Made by a program: the position numbers and the translations under genes. The notes beneath the pieces were generated by a model. The model saw nothing but the letters and a program-made list of their open reading frames with translations, made no database searches and was not told the origin of the DNA. Below are positions 1 to 11,256 of a stretch of DNA of 64,000 nt, in pieces. This DNA is from Tilletiopsis washingtonensis. Taxonomy: Eukaryota > Basidiomycota > Exobasidiomycetes > Entylomatales. The number at the start of each line of letters is the position of its first letter. Position 1 is the first letter of the stretch. The stretch lies in contig NW_020311999.1 in assembly GCF_003144115.1 (NCBI RefSeq), positions 601,583 through 665,582 on the forward strand, read 5' to 3'.

Positions 1-71
1 GAGAGGTCGAGGCGGACATGGAGGGCGTAGGTCCCTTTGCCGGCTCGTCTGGCGGAGGTGATACAGCGCAG

Positions 72-89
72 CTCTCTCTCGAGAGAGAG
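72..89. repeat. CT/GA palindrome next to a C homopolymer
   Basis: A perfect inverted repeat of alternating CT and GA (9-bp arms, centre at 80/81) lies just beyond the 3' end of the Caf40 gene. A run of 16 C follows at 112-127. These are simple-sequence tracts in a 3' spacer; no function can be assigned. Confidence 0.6.
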
Positions 90-237
90 AGAGACGCGCC
101 CCACTGCCCCGCCCCCCCCCCCCCCCCGCGGGCAAGCCATGTCGACCCAACGCGCCGCAGCAACGCAAGAGCGGGCAAGGGGGGGCGGGGAGATGCATCC
201 GCCAAGTGTGGGCGCGTGTGTGCCCGATTTTTCTCTC

Positions 238-1950
238 TCATGGCTCGACGCGGTCGGAGAGGTTGAGCAGCAGAGTGGCGAGACAGCGCTTGGTGATCTG
301 CCAACGTGTGGGAGACTGGGATCAGCAAACCCTGTGCGCGAGGGAAGAAGCGCCCCCCCCACCCTCCTCCCTCGCCCCCTCTCGCACCCATCCTCTTCTC
401 TACGCTTCTTGCCTCAAAAGACTCACGTGATCGTTCTTGAGCAGCTGGGAGAACGTGGCGTCGCGCAGTGGGCCGGGAAGGCAGGCACGCAGCGCTTCTC
501 TTGCTCTGGCGAAGCGAACCAGTCAGGGGTCAGCCTCCCGGGCATTTTCCTCTCTCTCCTACTTCGGCTGCCGCGCGGGGGGCGCCCCACTCACCTCGGA
601 TTGTCGCTGAGTCTCAGATAGCACCTGACGACATGCTTGAGCAAGCGCACGGCCTGGCTCTCTACAATCTGCGCCACCATGTTGCTCAGCACGGTGCCGA
701 CGGCATAGAAGCGTTCGTACGTCTGGCAGATGTACGCGAGGCCCATGTCGTCGAGCAGAATCTTCTGCACGATGAAGATGGCCACCGTCTTGGAGAGCTC
801 GCTGCCCGTCTCCATGATGCGCAGACAGAGCGGGATAATCTCGGTGCTGAGCAAGAAGGTAATGACGTCGGAATTGTCGTTTTGCTTGACCAGCGCGCCA
901 ATGACGCCCAGCGACGTCAGGCGCAGATACTCAAACGGCCGCGTCTTGGACGTCGTGTTGAGAAAGGGATAGAGAAAGAGCGGAATGTGCGCTGCAAAGG
1001 GGGGGAAACAGGAAAGGGAGTGAGTTAGCCCGCGCGGCCATGCCGCAAGAAGGGGGGAGGGGGGTCCAGGCTCTTCTCTCCCCTCAGGCTCTTCCGGTCT
1101 CCCTTCTGCCTCTGAGCTGCGGCCCTCACCCAGCCGCTTCCCTTCTGACTATCTCGGTCCCCTCTCTCGCATGCTTCCGTGCCCCCCGCGCGCCCCCGAA
1201 AACTCACCCTGCAGAAACAATCCTCTAGTCTCGCCATGACTGGCCACGCACTGCAGCAGCGCCAGGGCGTTGCACACGCGGTTCGAGGCGTGTGCCGTGA
1301 GCTGCGGCGGCGAGAGGAGCGGATAGACGGAGATGATTTCCTGCAGCAGCGACGACATGACGCCTGATTGTGTGTGTGGGAAAGGTAAAGCCAAGGACGG
1401 AGTCAGCATGGGCAAGGCAAGGGCAAGAACAGGTCTGAAAGGGGGGAGAGAGAGCTGCCCACACACACGTACCGAAGGAATGCCAAAGCACCAGCGCGAG
1501 ATCCTCATACTGCTCCCGCTTCTTGCTCAGCTCCAAGAGGGCATTTTCTCTCTGCGCGCTGCTTCCCGGCGGCGCCTCTTCCGTCTGCTGCGGTGTCTCT
1601 GCTGCCTCCTTGCCCGCACCTGCGCCTGCGCCGTCGTCCAACGGGCGTTGGCAGAGCTGGGTGATGAGGTGATACACGCTGAGCGCCGTCGTGGGCGTGC
1701 CGCCGGGTCCCGTGCCGGCCGGAATGGGCGGCCCAGAGGAGGAGCTGGGCGGTCCGGCGCTCGAGAGCATCGACGGGCCGAGCTCGAGGCCGGCGAGGGA
1801 GCCGCCGTGGGTGGCAGGCACGGCGCCGCCGGCGTTTGTCAGGCCCGAGGCGCCCGAGCCGCGCTCGGAAGAGCCGCCGGCAGCAGCGCCACCAGAGCCC
1901 GGCGTGGGCGGCGTGGGTCCGCCTTCGGGACGCGAGTGCGACGTCTGCAT
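238..1950 (-). CDS. CAF40: CCR4-NOT complex subunit Caf40/CNOT9 (Rcd1 family)
   Basis: Non-catalytic subunit of the CCR4-NOT mRNA deadenylase, an armadillo-repeat scaffold that links the complex to translational repressors. Five exons on the minus strand: 1950-1473, 1363-1208, 991-595, 505-427, 297-238 (389 aa). The junctions restore the family signature: [87 protein letters not shown] and [18 protein letters not shown]. The last exon encodes [13 protein letters not shown], matching the usual C-terminus. The conserved domain starts near residue 105. The first ~100 residues are a Gly/Ser/Pro-rich extension with no similarity I recognise, so the exact start is the weakest point. It diverges from uL6m. 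Confidence 0.95.
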
Positions 1951-2672
1951 GCTAGAGGAGCGCGAGGTTGGGCCTCCCAGAACAGCAGACGGCGATCGCT
2001 ACTTGGGCGACGCCGCACGGAAGAGAGTAGAAAGATGCGGGCCTGCGTGCAGTACAGTGCAGACCGATGCGAATGCCGACTGCAGCGTTTCCTCAGCCTG
2101 GGCGAGAGAGCAGCGGTCGAGCTCGGAGCACGAAGCGAGGCTCGCGAAGCGAGAGGCGACGGACGATGCAAGCGGGCGTAAGCCAAGACTCAAGTGAGAG
2201 AGGCCTTGTGGTCGCGTCGCTTCGGTGAAAGGCCGATGCTCGTAGCAAGCCCTTGCAGCTGGCGTCGAGGCTGCGAAGGCGTGCAACAGATAATCGAGAG
2301 CGGACGCGCGAGGCTGCCGAGGCGCGACGAGCGCTTGCGACGCTGCCGCGAGCCGAGCACTGCGAACGCCGCGACGCTGCGCAGTGGAGCGCGGCGAGAA
2401 AGGGTGAGCGGGCTGAGAGAGGTGGAAAGAGAGGGCAGATGCAGGCTCTGAGCTCGGTGGGCGTGGTGGAGAAGCGAGGCGCAAGGCGAGCTGGCGGCTT
2501 CGTCTCCGCGCGCGCGTCCGGGCGCTGCCTTGGCTTGGCTGGAGCGGGCAGCGCGGCGCGTCACGTGCGCGCCGCACGGCGCCTGCCCGAAGGGAGCCTT
2601 GACCTTGAGTTGGCGGCCCTTTCGTGTGCTTCTGTCTCTCCACCTCCTTCCTCCTTGCGAGCGTCCTTGCTC
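1951..2672. promoter_or_regulatory. Divergent spacer between CAF40 and uL6m
   Basis: This 722-bp spacer lies between two outward-facing start codons and must hold both 5' leaders and promoters. It is GC-rich, with no TATA-like element I trust. Open frames across it on both strands lack domains and look like composition artefacts. Confidence 0.6.
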
Positions 2673-2960
2673 ATGTCGTTCTTCGCCGCTCCTCGCGCCT
2701 CTCTGCGCCTCGGCACCGCTCTCGCACCGCACGTGCGGCACTCGCACATCGGCAGTGCGCTCCTTTCGGTGCCGGCGGGCATCTCCATCTCCGAGCTGCC
2801 CTTCCCGCCCCTCTCCAACCCGCTGCGCGCGCCGCCCGCGGCGCTGCGGCATGCGCGCTCGCTCTTGGTGGCGGGCCCAAAGGGAAAAGTCGTCGTGCCG
2901 CTGCAGGCATACGTGCAGATGCGCTGGCTCGCCGCAGAGGGAGCAGAGGCCACCAAGGAG

Positions 2961-2991
<31 letters not shown>

Positions 2992-4012
2992 ATGCCGGCC
3001 AGACGCTGCAGCTGAGCGTCGTCGACTCGCGCGTCAAGACGCAGCGCGCCACGTGGGGCCTGACGCGGGCCTTGCTCGCCAATGCCCTCACGGGCGTCTC
3101 TGCGGGGCATGCCGTGCAGCTCAAGCTCGTGGGCGTCGGCTATCGCGCCACGCTCGAGGAGGATCCGTTCCCACGTGCTTCTGCCCTCTCTCTCGCCCTC
3201 GCCTCCTCGCGCGCCTCCTTCGCCTCGCCGCAGCAGCGACTGACATACCAGGCCTTTGCTGCTGAAGAAGAGGCAGCACGCACCACGCACAAGCCCATGC
3301 GCCTCAACATCAAGCTCGGATACAGCCACCCCGTCATCATGCCCGTGCCGCACGGCATCGACGTCAACGTGCCGCAGCCGACGGTGATTGAGCTGCGCGG
3401 CGTCGACCGGGAAAACCTGGGCCTCTTCGCCAGTCAGATTCGAGCGTGGAGGAGACCGGAGCCTTACAAGGTGAGGCTTCTTCTTTTTTGTGTGTGCCCG
3501 AGCATGGGGGGGCGTCGTTTGGCACGCCGAGAAGGTGCGAGAGAGGGAGGGGGGCAAAGGCAGATGTGTGAGGGGGCAAGGCAAAGACGCAGCGACGACC
3601 AGGATGGCCTACTGTTGCAGCCGGCTCGCATCAGCCTTGGCTTTGAAGCCGTGGAGCGGGCGGGCAGCGGCGAGGAGGCACCTCTCCAAGGGTACGGGTG
3701 CTGCACCGCTTGGCGCCCGATCTGGCAGGGGAGGGCAAGAAAAGTACAAGCGCCTGAAGCGCGCACATGCTGTTTGGAGGAAAAGTGGGCGAGGGGGGGG
3801 GGGGGGGGGGGGGCGATGCACGTTTGCAAACTGCCATTTTTTCCTGCCATCTCTTTTGGCGCAGCCACCACACACACACACACACGCACGCAGGGCATGA
3901 TTTCACATTGAAAGTGACGCAACCCCGCTTACCACGCTACGCAACAAAACAGGGAAAGGGAATCTTTGTCAACGGCGAGACGATCAAGTTGCGCACTGCC
4001 AAGAAGAAGTAA
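2673..4012 (+). CDS. MRPL6: Mitochondrial large-subunit ribosomal protein uL6m
   Basis: Structural protein of the mitochondrial large ribosomal subunit. Two exons, 2673-3470 and 3953-4012 (285 aa). The N-terminus is Arg/Ala-rich without acidic residues, as in a mitochondrial presequence. The C-terminal L6 domain has the typical stretch LNIKLGYSHPVIMPVPHGID, then VIELRGVDRENLGLFASQIR. The splice joins RAWRRPEPYK to GKGIFVNGE, recreating the universal PEPYKGKGI motif of L6 proteins, so the 482-nt intron is secure although long for this region. A run of nine Ala near residue 100, encoded by a GCC repeat, and a Ser/Ala-rich insert after RATLEEDPF are not typical. The second insert carries no stop and could hide a short optional intron. 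Confidence 0.93.
3793..3813 (+). repeat. 21-nt G homopolymer in the uL6m intron
   Basis: An uninterrupted run of 21 G lies inside the 482-nt intron of uL6m. A CA dinucleotide repeat follows at about 3869-3885. A transcribed G tract in the sense RNA could form a G-quadruplex. Its length may vary between isolates or be a sequencing uncertainty. Confidence 0.85.
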
Positions 4013-4831
4013 GAGATATTGGGGGGGGGGGGCACAGCCGGGCGATCGGGGCCCGGCAAGGACGGAGAGGGCTGGGCGGACAGGGGGTTGGGGGATGAGT
4101 AAATGTAACAGTATTCAAAGAGCTCCAAGGAGGTCTCTGTGGCATGACGAGACGAGAAAATAGAAGAACGGAGCGGCGAGAGATGGCGCTTTGGAGATTG
4201 CGCAAAGGGAGTTGTGCGGCCTGGCAGCAAGGCCCTTGCACCGCACGCGACTTGGCGCCGTCGGCATAGCACATAGCTTGCAACGCTCGCGCTTGTTCAC
4301 CCTCTATGCCTTGGCTGCCCCCTGTGCCTACCTCGGACTCGCAATGCTCTGTCTTCCCATTCGGAGCACGGCTTGAAAGAGCGCCAGATGGCACCCCCAG
4401 ACACAGCGCAGGAGACTCGAGCAGGGCGCACGTCACGTGCACCGCTCTTGCCCCCGCCGCGCGGCGGCGGCTGCATCCGGCTGGCTGCGCCGCCTCGCGA
4501 GACGCGCGGCGCCTGCACAGCCCTACCGCGCAAGAGACAGGCCATGTGCCTTGCGAGAGGTGTGTGCTTTGGACGCGCGTGTGGAGCATCAACTAGCGTA
4601 GCGCCGAGGGAGACGCTCGTGCCTCTCTCGCCTCCATCTCACCTCGCCGCCGCAGCTCAGCTCAGCACACGCAGCGCTCGTCCAACTGAAGCCTCCAGCG
4701 AGTCGCTCGCGCCTCCCACTTCGTCGCCCCGGCCTCGCCGGCCCCCCGCCCAGCTCTCTCGAGCGGGCCGAGCTCGACGGGCGCACAGCCCATCTCATTG
4801 TGCGCCTCGCTCAGCACCTAGGGGAGAGACC
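4013..4831. other. Spacer between uL6m and the Ser/Pro-rich orphan
   Basis: This 819-bp region begins with a run of 12 G (4021-4032) directly after the uL6m stop codon. No open frame with a recognisable domain is present. The last ~200 bp are CT-rich, as expected of the leader of the following gene. Confidence 0.55.
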
Positions 4832-7800
4832 ATGGCGCAAGCACCGCCCGTGCCAGCAGCAGCATGTCGGCGTGTGGCATTCGCAGACCGTGGGCAGATC
4901 ATGTGAGTCTCGAGCACAATCGGGCATGACGCTCTGGGCGCTTGCTTGGGCCCTGCTCTCGAGGTGGCCAGCGCCAAGAAACACGCGCTCAAGTTCCCCC
5001 GGCCCTCGCATCGCACAGTCCCAGCACTGCTCGCAGCGCCGCCTCGTCGCCCTCGGAGACAGCCAGCAGCTCTTCGTACTTCACAAGCAAGCTGCTGCGC
5101 CCTCGTCTCTTCGGCGCACTCGCTGTCGGCAGCAGCAGCAGTAGCGCCTCTCTGTCTGCCACGAGCGCTCCCGCTGCGACAGCAGGCGCCAGTCGCACGC
5201 TCGACGCCACGCTCTCGCCGCGCGCCGAGGCAGCTGCAGCCTTCAGCAAGCCCAAGAAGCACGGCCACAGTCGTTCGGCGTCCGCCAGCAGTGTGCCCTC
5301 TACCTCCACTTTCTTGAGCGGCACGCCCTCTTCTCCCTCTGCGCGACGCACAGCACCCAGTGCTCATCGCGCCGTCTCGAGCTCGCAGCTGCGAGAGACG
5401 AAGCAGGGGAGGCCACAAGTCGTGAGACGCACGTCTTTGACGCTGGGCTTGCCGTGGAAGAAGGGCAGAAGGGGTAGTGGCACAAGCGCGACTGCGGCGG
5501 CGGAGAAAGGTGGCAGAGTGGAGATGAGGGAGCGCCTGCGCGACGAAGATGTGCAGGCGCAGCAGCGACGGCGGACATCGACTGCCGATTCGGTAGAGCT
5601 GCCCTCGGCGCTGTCGCGAAACGAACGACGACTCGCCTCAGCTTCGACTTCCAGTGAAAGCTCGGCGCTGGGCATCTTCTTGCCGCCTGCCGTCACTGAG
5701 GCACCAGCGCCTTGCGTGCACGCCGCCGCTCAGCACGCCTCTGCCACTCCAAGCGACGTCTACCCATCGTCTGCCCATGCTTCGTCATCCGACGCGCCCG
5801 CTCTCGCGCTATGCGATGCATCGCCCGACGCCCACGCCACATCGGCCGTAGCAGAAGAAGAAGCCGACTTCGCCGAGCTTCTCGCCTCCTCTTCTCCTTC
5901 CGCCGGCATCTTTCTCGATGCTTCTTCGGACCTGCCTTCGTCGCCTGCGCTCTCGCCATTGCCTATGCCGGCTGCAGCGGCGATGCTGCGCACTGGCAGT
6001 GCGGTCAGACCGACGGCCGTGCGCAAGCCGCTGGCGTTGGGCAGGGAAGAGGAGTCGATCGATGCGCTGCCGTCGCCGATCGCTCCGACGCCGAGAGCAG
6101 AGGAAGCAGCGCCTCGGCAGATCCAGACGCCGCAGCCACAGGCGCAGCAGACGCAGCCGCAGCAGCCCGTCGAGAAGACGCTGCGCGTTCCGCCTATGCG
6201 GCCCGGACATGGCGAGGAAGTAGTCAGTGGGACGTGCGTGTGCGACGATTGCGAAGCGTTGCTGCTCCTCGGTCTCAAGGACGGTAAGTGTCTGTTTCTC
6301 CTCCCTCTCTCGCCTCTACCTCTGACGCACCCTCCAGACTACCACGCGCACTGGTCCCGCGGAGCTCGGCGCAAGTATCTCGCGGACAGAGCACAGCGGC
6401 GCATGCTGGCGCGCCAGAGTCTGAGCGCGGCACAGCAATTGGCAGGGGAAGATGTGCCGCACAGCGCAGGTGCCAGTATTGCTTCTGCGTCGCTCGACTC
6501 GCCTGCCATGCGCATGGAGGCACTGCCGAAAGGCACGCAGGCTGCGCCGGAGGATGGAGCTGCGAAGGCAGCGCTCGCGGCGGCGCAGAGGACGGAGAAA
6601 GAGGCCGAGGAAGAGAAGGCCGAGACGGACGCACATGTGCCTTGCACTCCGGGCCTGCTCGATGCGGCGCGCCTCAAGACCGACGAGGCCTCCTCTCGAG
6701 CCACGCCGGCACGACCTACACCACTCGTCACCACTCCCTCCGCGCAAGCCTTACTTCTGCAAGAGCTTTCCCTACAGCGCACCTCCTCTTCCTCCTCCGA
6801 CAATTCCGGCACCGAGCTCGACGACGAGCTTCTCGCCGAGATCCTCGCCGAAGCGTCGGTACGACCTTTGCCGCCCTCCTTGCCCTGCAGCCCAACTTCG
6901 GCATTTGGACTCGCGAGAGGACCGTCGCCTGGAGCTGGAGCGCAGAGGATGGGAGCCAGAGCGATGTTGAGACAATTGGAGGCGGCGGAGAGAGAGGAGG
7001 AAAAGGCGAGCGCGTGCAGGCGCCATGAGGAGCAAGTGAGGAAGATGGGAGCTGCGGTGGCGGAGGGCCTTTGTAGACCGTGAGTGACCCGCCATCCACA
7101 GCCGCTGCAGCACTGCCGGAGCGGGAAAGATGATGCTGATGCTGCGACTTGGCAGATGGACGCCTCCAGTGCGCATTGGCTCTCCAGAAGCAGCTCGACA
7201 GCGCAACGGATCACCTCTGCATCTCTCGATTCCCGCCACTTCCACAAGTCCACCTCCTGCTCGAGTCCCCTCACCCGGCCTGCTCTCCGGTCTTCGCGCT
7301 CCCTCTCCTCTCCACTCGCGCACGCCTTCGCCTCTCGGGCTTGCCGTGCCTGAAGGCATGCCTCACCCTTCGCGCACGCCCTCGCCCCGCCTAGTCTTGC
7401 CCTCTTCGCCTCCTCTGCGCGCCGCTTCGCCCCATCAAGCGTTCCACGCCCTCATTGCCGCGCCCGACGTGCCTCACTTGCTCGCCATTTCCGAACGAGA
7501 TGCGCCGGATGAAGAAGAGGAACAAGTGCTGCCGCCCCTCTCTGCGATTCAGAGACGGCCAAGTCCAAGGCCGACACTGCAAGGCGGCACGATCGCACGC
7601 CTGCAGTCGCCTCCTCCGATGACGACGACGACGACGACGCCGCCGCCGCTTCGGCCCGCCTCGCCGCCTGTCATCTCAGCAGCGACACGAGCAGCGGCAG
7701 ACCGCCTGCCCTTGCAGCCTCAGTTGCAGACACAAGGCTTGACGCTTCAACGCCCGAGCATGCAGTCTCGTCACTCTTCCTCGTCGTCTGTCGACACGCG

Positions 7801-8149
7801 CCGTCGATCGTCGATGGGCAGCAGTGGCGCACATGGTGCGGCTGCTCCTACCGCGTCAACGGCAAGCATGAGCAGCAGCAGTAGCGCCGGCGGCGGCGGC
7901 GCAAGCGCGGGCTTCTTCGCAGCCATGGCGCCCGCGGCCGGTCTGGGCGTCGGCAGCGTCGGCGTTTCCTCAACTCGACCGACGCCCCATCATCACGCCA
8001 CGTCTTCCTCGCCGGCCTCGTCGCCCGACGAGGAGCGCAAGCCGCAGCTGCAGCAGAGACGCACGAGTGCATCGTCGAGCGGCACGGGCACGAGCAAGCG
8101 CAAGTCGACGGATGGATTGAGAGGCTTGGTGGCTAGACTGCGACAGTAG
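4832..8149 (+). CDS. Large Ser/Pro/Ala-rich protein of unknown function
   Basis: I do not recognise this protein. Best model is four exons, 4832-4902, 5019-6283, 6338-7079 and 7156-8149, giving 1023 aa. Most of it is low-complexity Ser/Pro/Ala/Gln, probably disordered, with SP and TP dipeptides that would suit proline-directed kinases. The one ordered-looking part is near residue 430-480: a cluster of three cysteines (CVCDDC), then after a splice DYHAHWSRGARRKYLADRAQ, which may be a helical or metal-binding module. The second intron (54 nt) is a multiple of three without stops, so retention would stay in frame. The third intron was chosen because donor 7080 with acceptor 7155 keeps frame, whereas nearer acceptors would leave 22- or 31-nt introns. 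The first exon and start are inferred from splice signals and are less certain. Confidence 0.6.
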
Positions 8150-8206
8150 GCCCCGCCTCGCCTCGCCCCTATCTCCGCCGGCGCTTTCTGCTCTTCGACG
8201 CCCGTC

Positions 8207-8241
<35 letters not shown>

Positions 8242-9408
8242 ACCCCCCCGACGCAGTGCAGACCACACAGTAGTACGCCCGCCTGCCGGGCTGCCAGCTG
8301 CGAGTTCGCTCGCTGCTCGCCGCACGCCACAGGTGCCCTGCTAGCGTCGGTGCGCAGCTTTGCCGTGCTCTCCTCTCGACGCTGCCCATCTCTCCTCGCC
8401 AGCCCGAATCTCTCTCTACGCTCCCCACATTGCACTCCCTGACTCTCCTGTCTGGCCTCGCCCTTACTCCATGGTGCAGGCCAGACTGTTTCGCCTCCTC
8501 CTCATACTCAATGCTCCTGATCCTCACTCTAGCACACATACCCCCTGATCCATGCCACATCGTCTCATCGTCTGCTACGCCTGATGACCTGTGCAGAGAA
8601 GAGATCAGCAGTGCACCCTGCCAAGGCTGTGCTTCGCCTTGGGCCCAGGCCAGTTCACGCAGCGCGCCTCAGTCTCGCCTTTCCATTCTCTCGTCACTCG
8701 CTGCTCCTCCCTCCCCTTCTCCCTATGTCCGCTCAGAGCACGAAGCCGTCACACACCGCAGTGTGCCGGGCCCATCATGCCGCGAGAAGCGAGAGAGAAG
8801 GCAGGACGGGCTGCGTCGACTGGCATATTGCACGTTTGTCTCATCTCCGGCGGCGCCCGCTCCAAGCTGAACCAGGGGAAGCACACTCACCCTGGCAGAC
8901 ACAGCAGCGGAGTGGACGAACGAAAGAAACAGGCACGGATATCATTGGAGAAGAGAAAGATGGAAGTGGGAGGAAAATGTAGGGCGACTCAGGTCGAGCA
9001 TTCAAGTCATGGCGACGCACAGCGTTCAGGCATCGCTCGAGCTGCTCGGTTTGTGCCGCCCCTTCTGGCCTTACGCATAAGGCTTGCTCTGGTCCGCCTG
9101 TCGCGCGTGCGCACCGGAGTGCAGACTACCCCGTAGATACCCTCGCAGCTGAAGAAGCGTGAAAAGCTGGGCTGGGAGAGAAGGAGTGGACAGAGGGACG
9201 TGGTGGAGAAGCAAGCGAGGCGAGACGCCCGCCGTTTCTTGAGCCAGGCGCGGCGGCAGCAGCGGCGAAGAGCCAGGCGCGCGGCACGTGACCCATCGGC
9301 GGCGCTTCACGGCGGCCGGCTGGCCTTCGCTGACTTCGCGCCTCTCCGTCTTTCCCCACCACTCGCCCCCCTCGCCTCCTCTGCGCCTCGGGCGCGCCCT
9401 CTCGCCTC
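8150..9408. other. Spacer between the orphan and MRP51
   Basis: A 1259-bp region that contains the 34-nt C run and many short overlapping frames on both strands. None has a start, splice pattern and domain that support a gene. The final stretch, rich in C and T, is presumably the MRP51 leader. Confidence 0.5.
8208..8241 (+). repeat. 34-nt C homopolymer
   Basis: A perfect run of 34 C, then one A and seven more C, lies about 60 bp past the stop codon of the preceding orphan gene. It would probably fall in that gene's 3' untranslated region. Confidence 0.9.
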
Positions 9409-11256
9409 ATGCTGCCGTCACCTCGGCTGCGCTCCGCCTTTGGGCGTCTGCTGCCTTCCGCGCGCCTCACCTCCTTCGACCCCGCCATCCCGCAAGTCTA
9501 CACCGCCGCCGCCGCCGCGCAGACACGCGGCGACTTTGGCCTCAAGCGGCCGCTCGCCGCGGGCCAGACGCCGGGCAGCGTGCGCTACGTGGCCGTCGCG
9601 GACCTCGACTCCGACGCAGGCGCCACGACGTGGCACGAAGAGGAGCAGCGCGTCCTGCTGCGCTCCTCCTGGCTCGAGAGCGGCGCGCGGCTGCGGCGCA
9701 CGGGCGGCAGTGCCGCGCTGAGCAAGGTGCCCGTGCCCGTCTGTCTCGCCGACTTTCGCCCACAGCACGTGCTGCCCAGTGCCTACTCGGCAGAGAAGAT
9801 GCCGCACCTCTCGGCGGCCGAGCGCGAGAAGCTCATCGCCGATGCGCGCCTCTCCAAGGCGGCGCCGATGCCGCCTCGCCCCGGCGCCAGCAGCGCCGGA
9901 CGCGGCAGCGGCAGTGCCGCTCGCGGCGGCGCGGCGCTGCTGCACTCGACGCGCCTCGACATGCGCGACGACTTCTGCGCCATGTCGCCCGCCACGTTTG
10001 AGCGCTTCCTGGGCAAGGTGCGCGCTCAGCGCAAGGCGTGGAAGGACGCGTTGAAGGCCGACCTCGTGCGCAGTTCGAGGGAGCTGGCCCTGAAGCAATA
10101 CAACCAGATGCTGCGGCAGCGGCGCAGAGATGCAGAGGAGCAGCGCAGCAAGGCGGCGTCTTCGGCATCTTCGTCTTTCATCGGCGGCAGCGCTCTCTCC
10201 TCCTCCTCTCCCTCGGCTTCGTCGTCCGGCCTCAACTCCCTCTTCTCGCCTGCGCCTGCTGCGCCGAGCGCTGCGTCGACGAGCGAGGCAGCGCAGCAGC
10301 AGCAGCAGGAGATCACCCTCGACCACATTCCCATGAAGGACATCTCCGAGTTGACCGCCGACACGTGGGACAGCTCGCGCAGCTCGGAACAGAAGGATCA
10401 GAACGAGGCGTGGTTCGACTGGCTTCAGTCTCGCGCGCAGACCCGAGCTGCCTCGCCCAACTCTCGGCGTCTGCTGCCTCTCGGCGCCAGCGGTGCCGCC
10501 AGCCTGCACGCCGGAGCCTCGGCGGCTGCGGCGCCGCTGCATCCCTTCGGCGGCCTGCAGTACGGCAGCAACGATGTGATCCAAGGTGCTCTGCTCGCTC
10601 CTGCACAGCCCGGCTTCGTCGTGTGCCGATCGGAGTACATCGAGGAGACGCACATCGCCACCGCCATCAACGATCGTCCGTACAGCGCCGCGGCTCGCGA
10701 CGGCAAGAACAAGAACAACGGCTACCTCGTCTCGCTGGCCGGTCGCATGGCGCAGACGCGCAACTCGTACGTCGGCAGTACGTCGCGTCCGATTGAGTGG
10801 AGTTCGGATGCGGCACGCGCCGAGGTGCAGGTCAAGGTCACCGGCGAGGCCACGTACGGCGCCATTGGCCGTTCCGCTCGCGCAAGGCTCGCGGCCGCCG
10901 GCGGCTCTTCGTCGGCGCTGAGCGGCACGGCAAAGTTCAGCGTGCTGCCTCCCGAGCTCGGCGCCATTCACGCCACGGTGCTCCCCACCTCGCAGCTCGC
11001 CGCCTCTGCCTCCGACACGCCCGGCTCGGCGGCGTGGGTGGGCGCGCGCGATGCCCGTCGCAAGGAGCACACGGGCATGGCACATGACTTTGCCGCGCTC
11101 TCGCAGCCGAATATCTACAGCGCTGTGGAGAAGCGCAACCAGCTGGGCCGCGCCAGGAGAAAGGCGGCACTGGCGAACAATGGAGGAAAGCCGGCGATGG
11201 CGCAGGGACAGAAGTGGCAGCAGACGCTGAGTCGACTGTCGAACTTGAAGGGCTGA
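9409..11256 (+). CDS. MRP51: Mitochondrial small-subunit ribosomal protein of the Mrp51 (bS1m) family
   Basis: In yeast Mrp51 is a mitochondrial 37S ribosomal protein needed for translation of mitochondrial mRNAs such as COX1-COX3. The single exon encodes 615 aa. The N-terminus has the family hallmark: an Arg-rich start, then ARLTSFDPAIPQVYTA and RGDFGLKRPL at about residues 22-50, followed by the VRYVAVADLDS and TTWHEEE segment. The C-terminus (PNIYSAVEKRNQLGRARRKA) is basic. The middle is interrupted by Ser/Ala-rich low-complexity stretches, so the protein is well above the 344 residues of S. cerevisiae Mrp51. It is the only long gene in the window without introns. Identification rests mainly on the N-terminal hundred residues. 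Confidence 0.78.
   Translation: MLPSPRLRSAFGRLLPSARLTSFDPAIPQVYTAAAAAQTRGDFGLKRPLAAGQTPGSVRYVAVADLDSDAGATTWHEEEQRVLLRSSWLESGARLRRTGGSAALSKVPVPVCLADFRPQHVLPSAYSAEKMPHLSAAEREKLIADARLSKAAPMPPRPGASSAGRGSGSAARGGAALLHSTRLDMRDDFCAMSPATFERFLGKVRAQRKAWKDALKADLVRSSRELALKQYNQMLRQRRRDAEEQRSKAASSASSSFIGGSALSSSSPSASSSGLNSLFSPAPAAPSAASTSEAAQQQQQEITLDHIPMKDISELTADTWDSSRSSEQKDQNEAWFDWLQSRAQTRAASPNSRRLLPLGASGAASLHAGASAAAAPLHPFGGLQYGSNDVIQGALLAPAQPGFVVCRSEYIEETHIATAINDRPYSAAARDGKNKNNGYLVSLAGRMAQTRNSYVGSTSRPIEWSSDAARAEVQVKVTGEATYGAIGRSARARLAAAGGSSSALSGTAKFSVLPPELGAIHATVLPTSQLAASASDTPGSAAWVGARDARRKEHTGMAHDFAALSQPNIYSAVEKRNQLGRARRKAALANNGGKPAMAQGQKWQQTLSRLSNLKG

Noticed and set aside
72-89. CT/GA palindrome as a terminator hairpin for CAF40
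   Set aside because: Alternating CT/GA repeats form such palindromes by chance, and eukaryotic polymerase II genes do not use hairpin terminators of this kind.
7080-7110. A 31-nt intron in the Ser/Pro-rich orphan
   Set aside because: A 76-nt intron from the same donor to 7155 has a branch-like GCTGAT, keeps frame and is of normal size for this genome.
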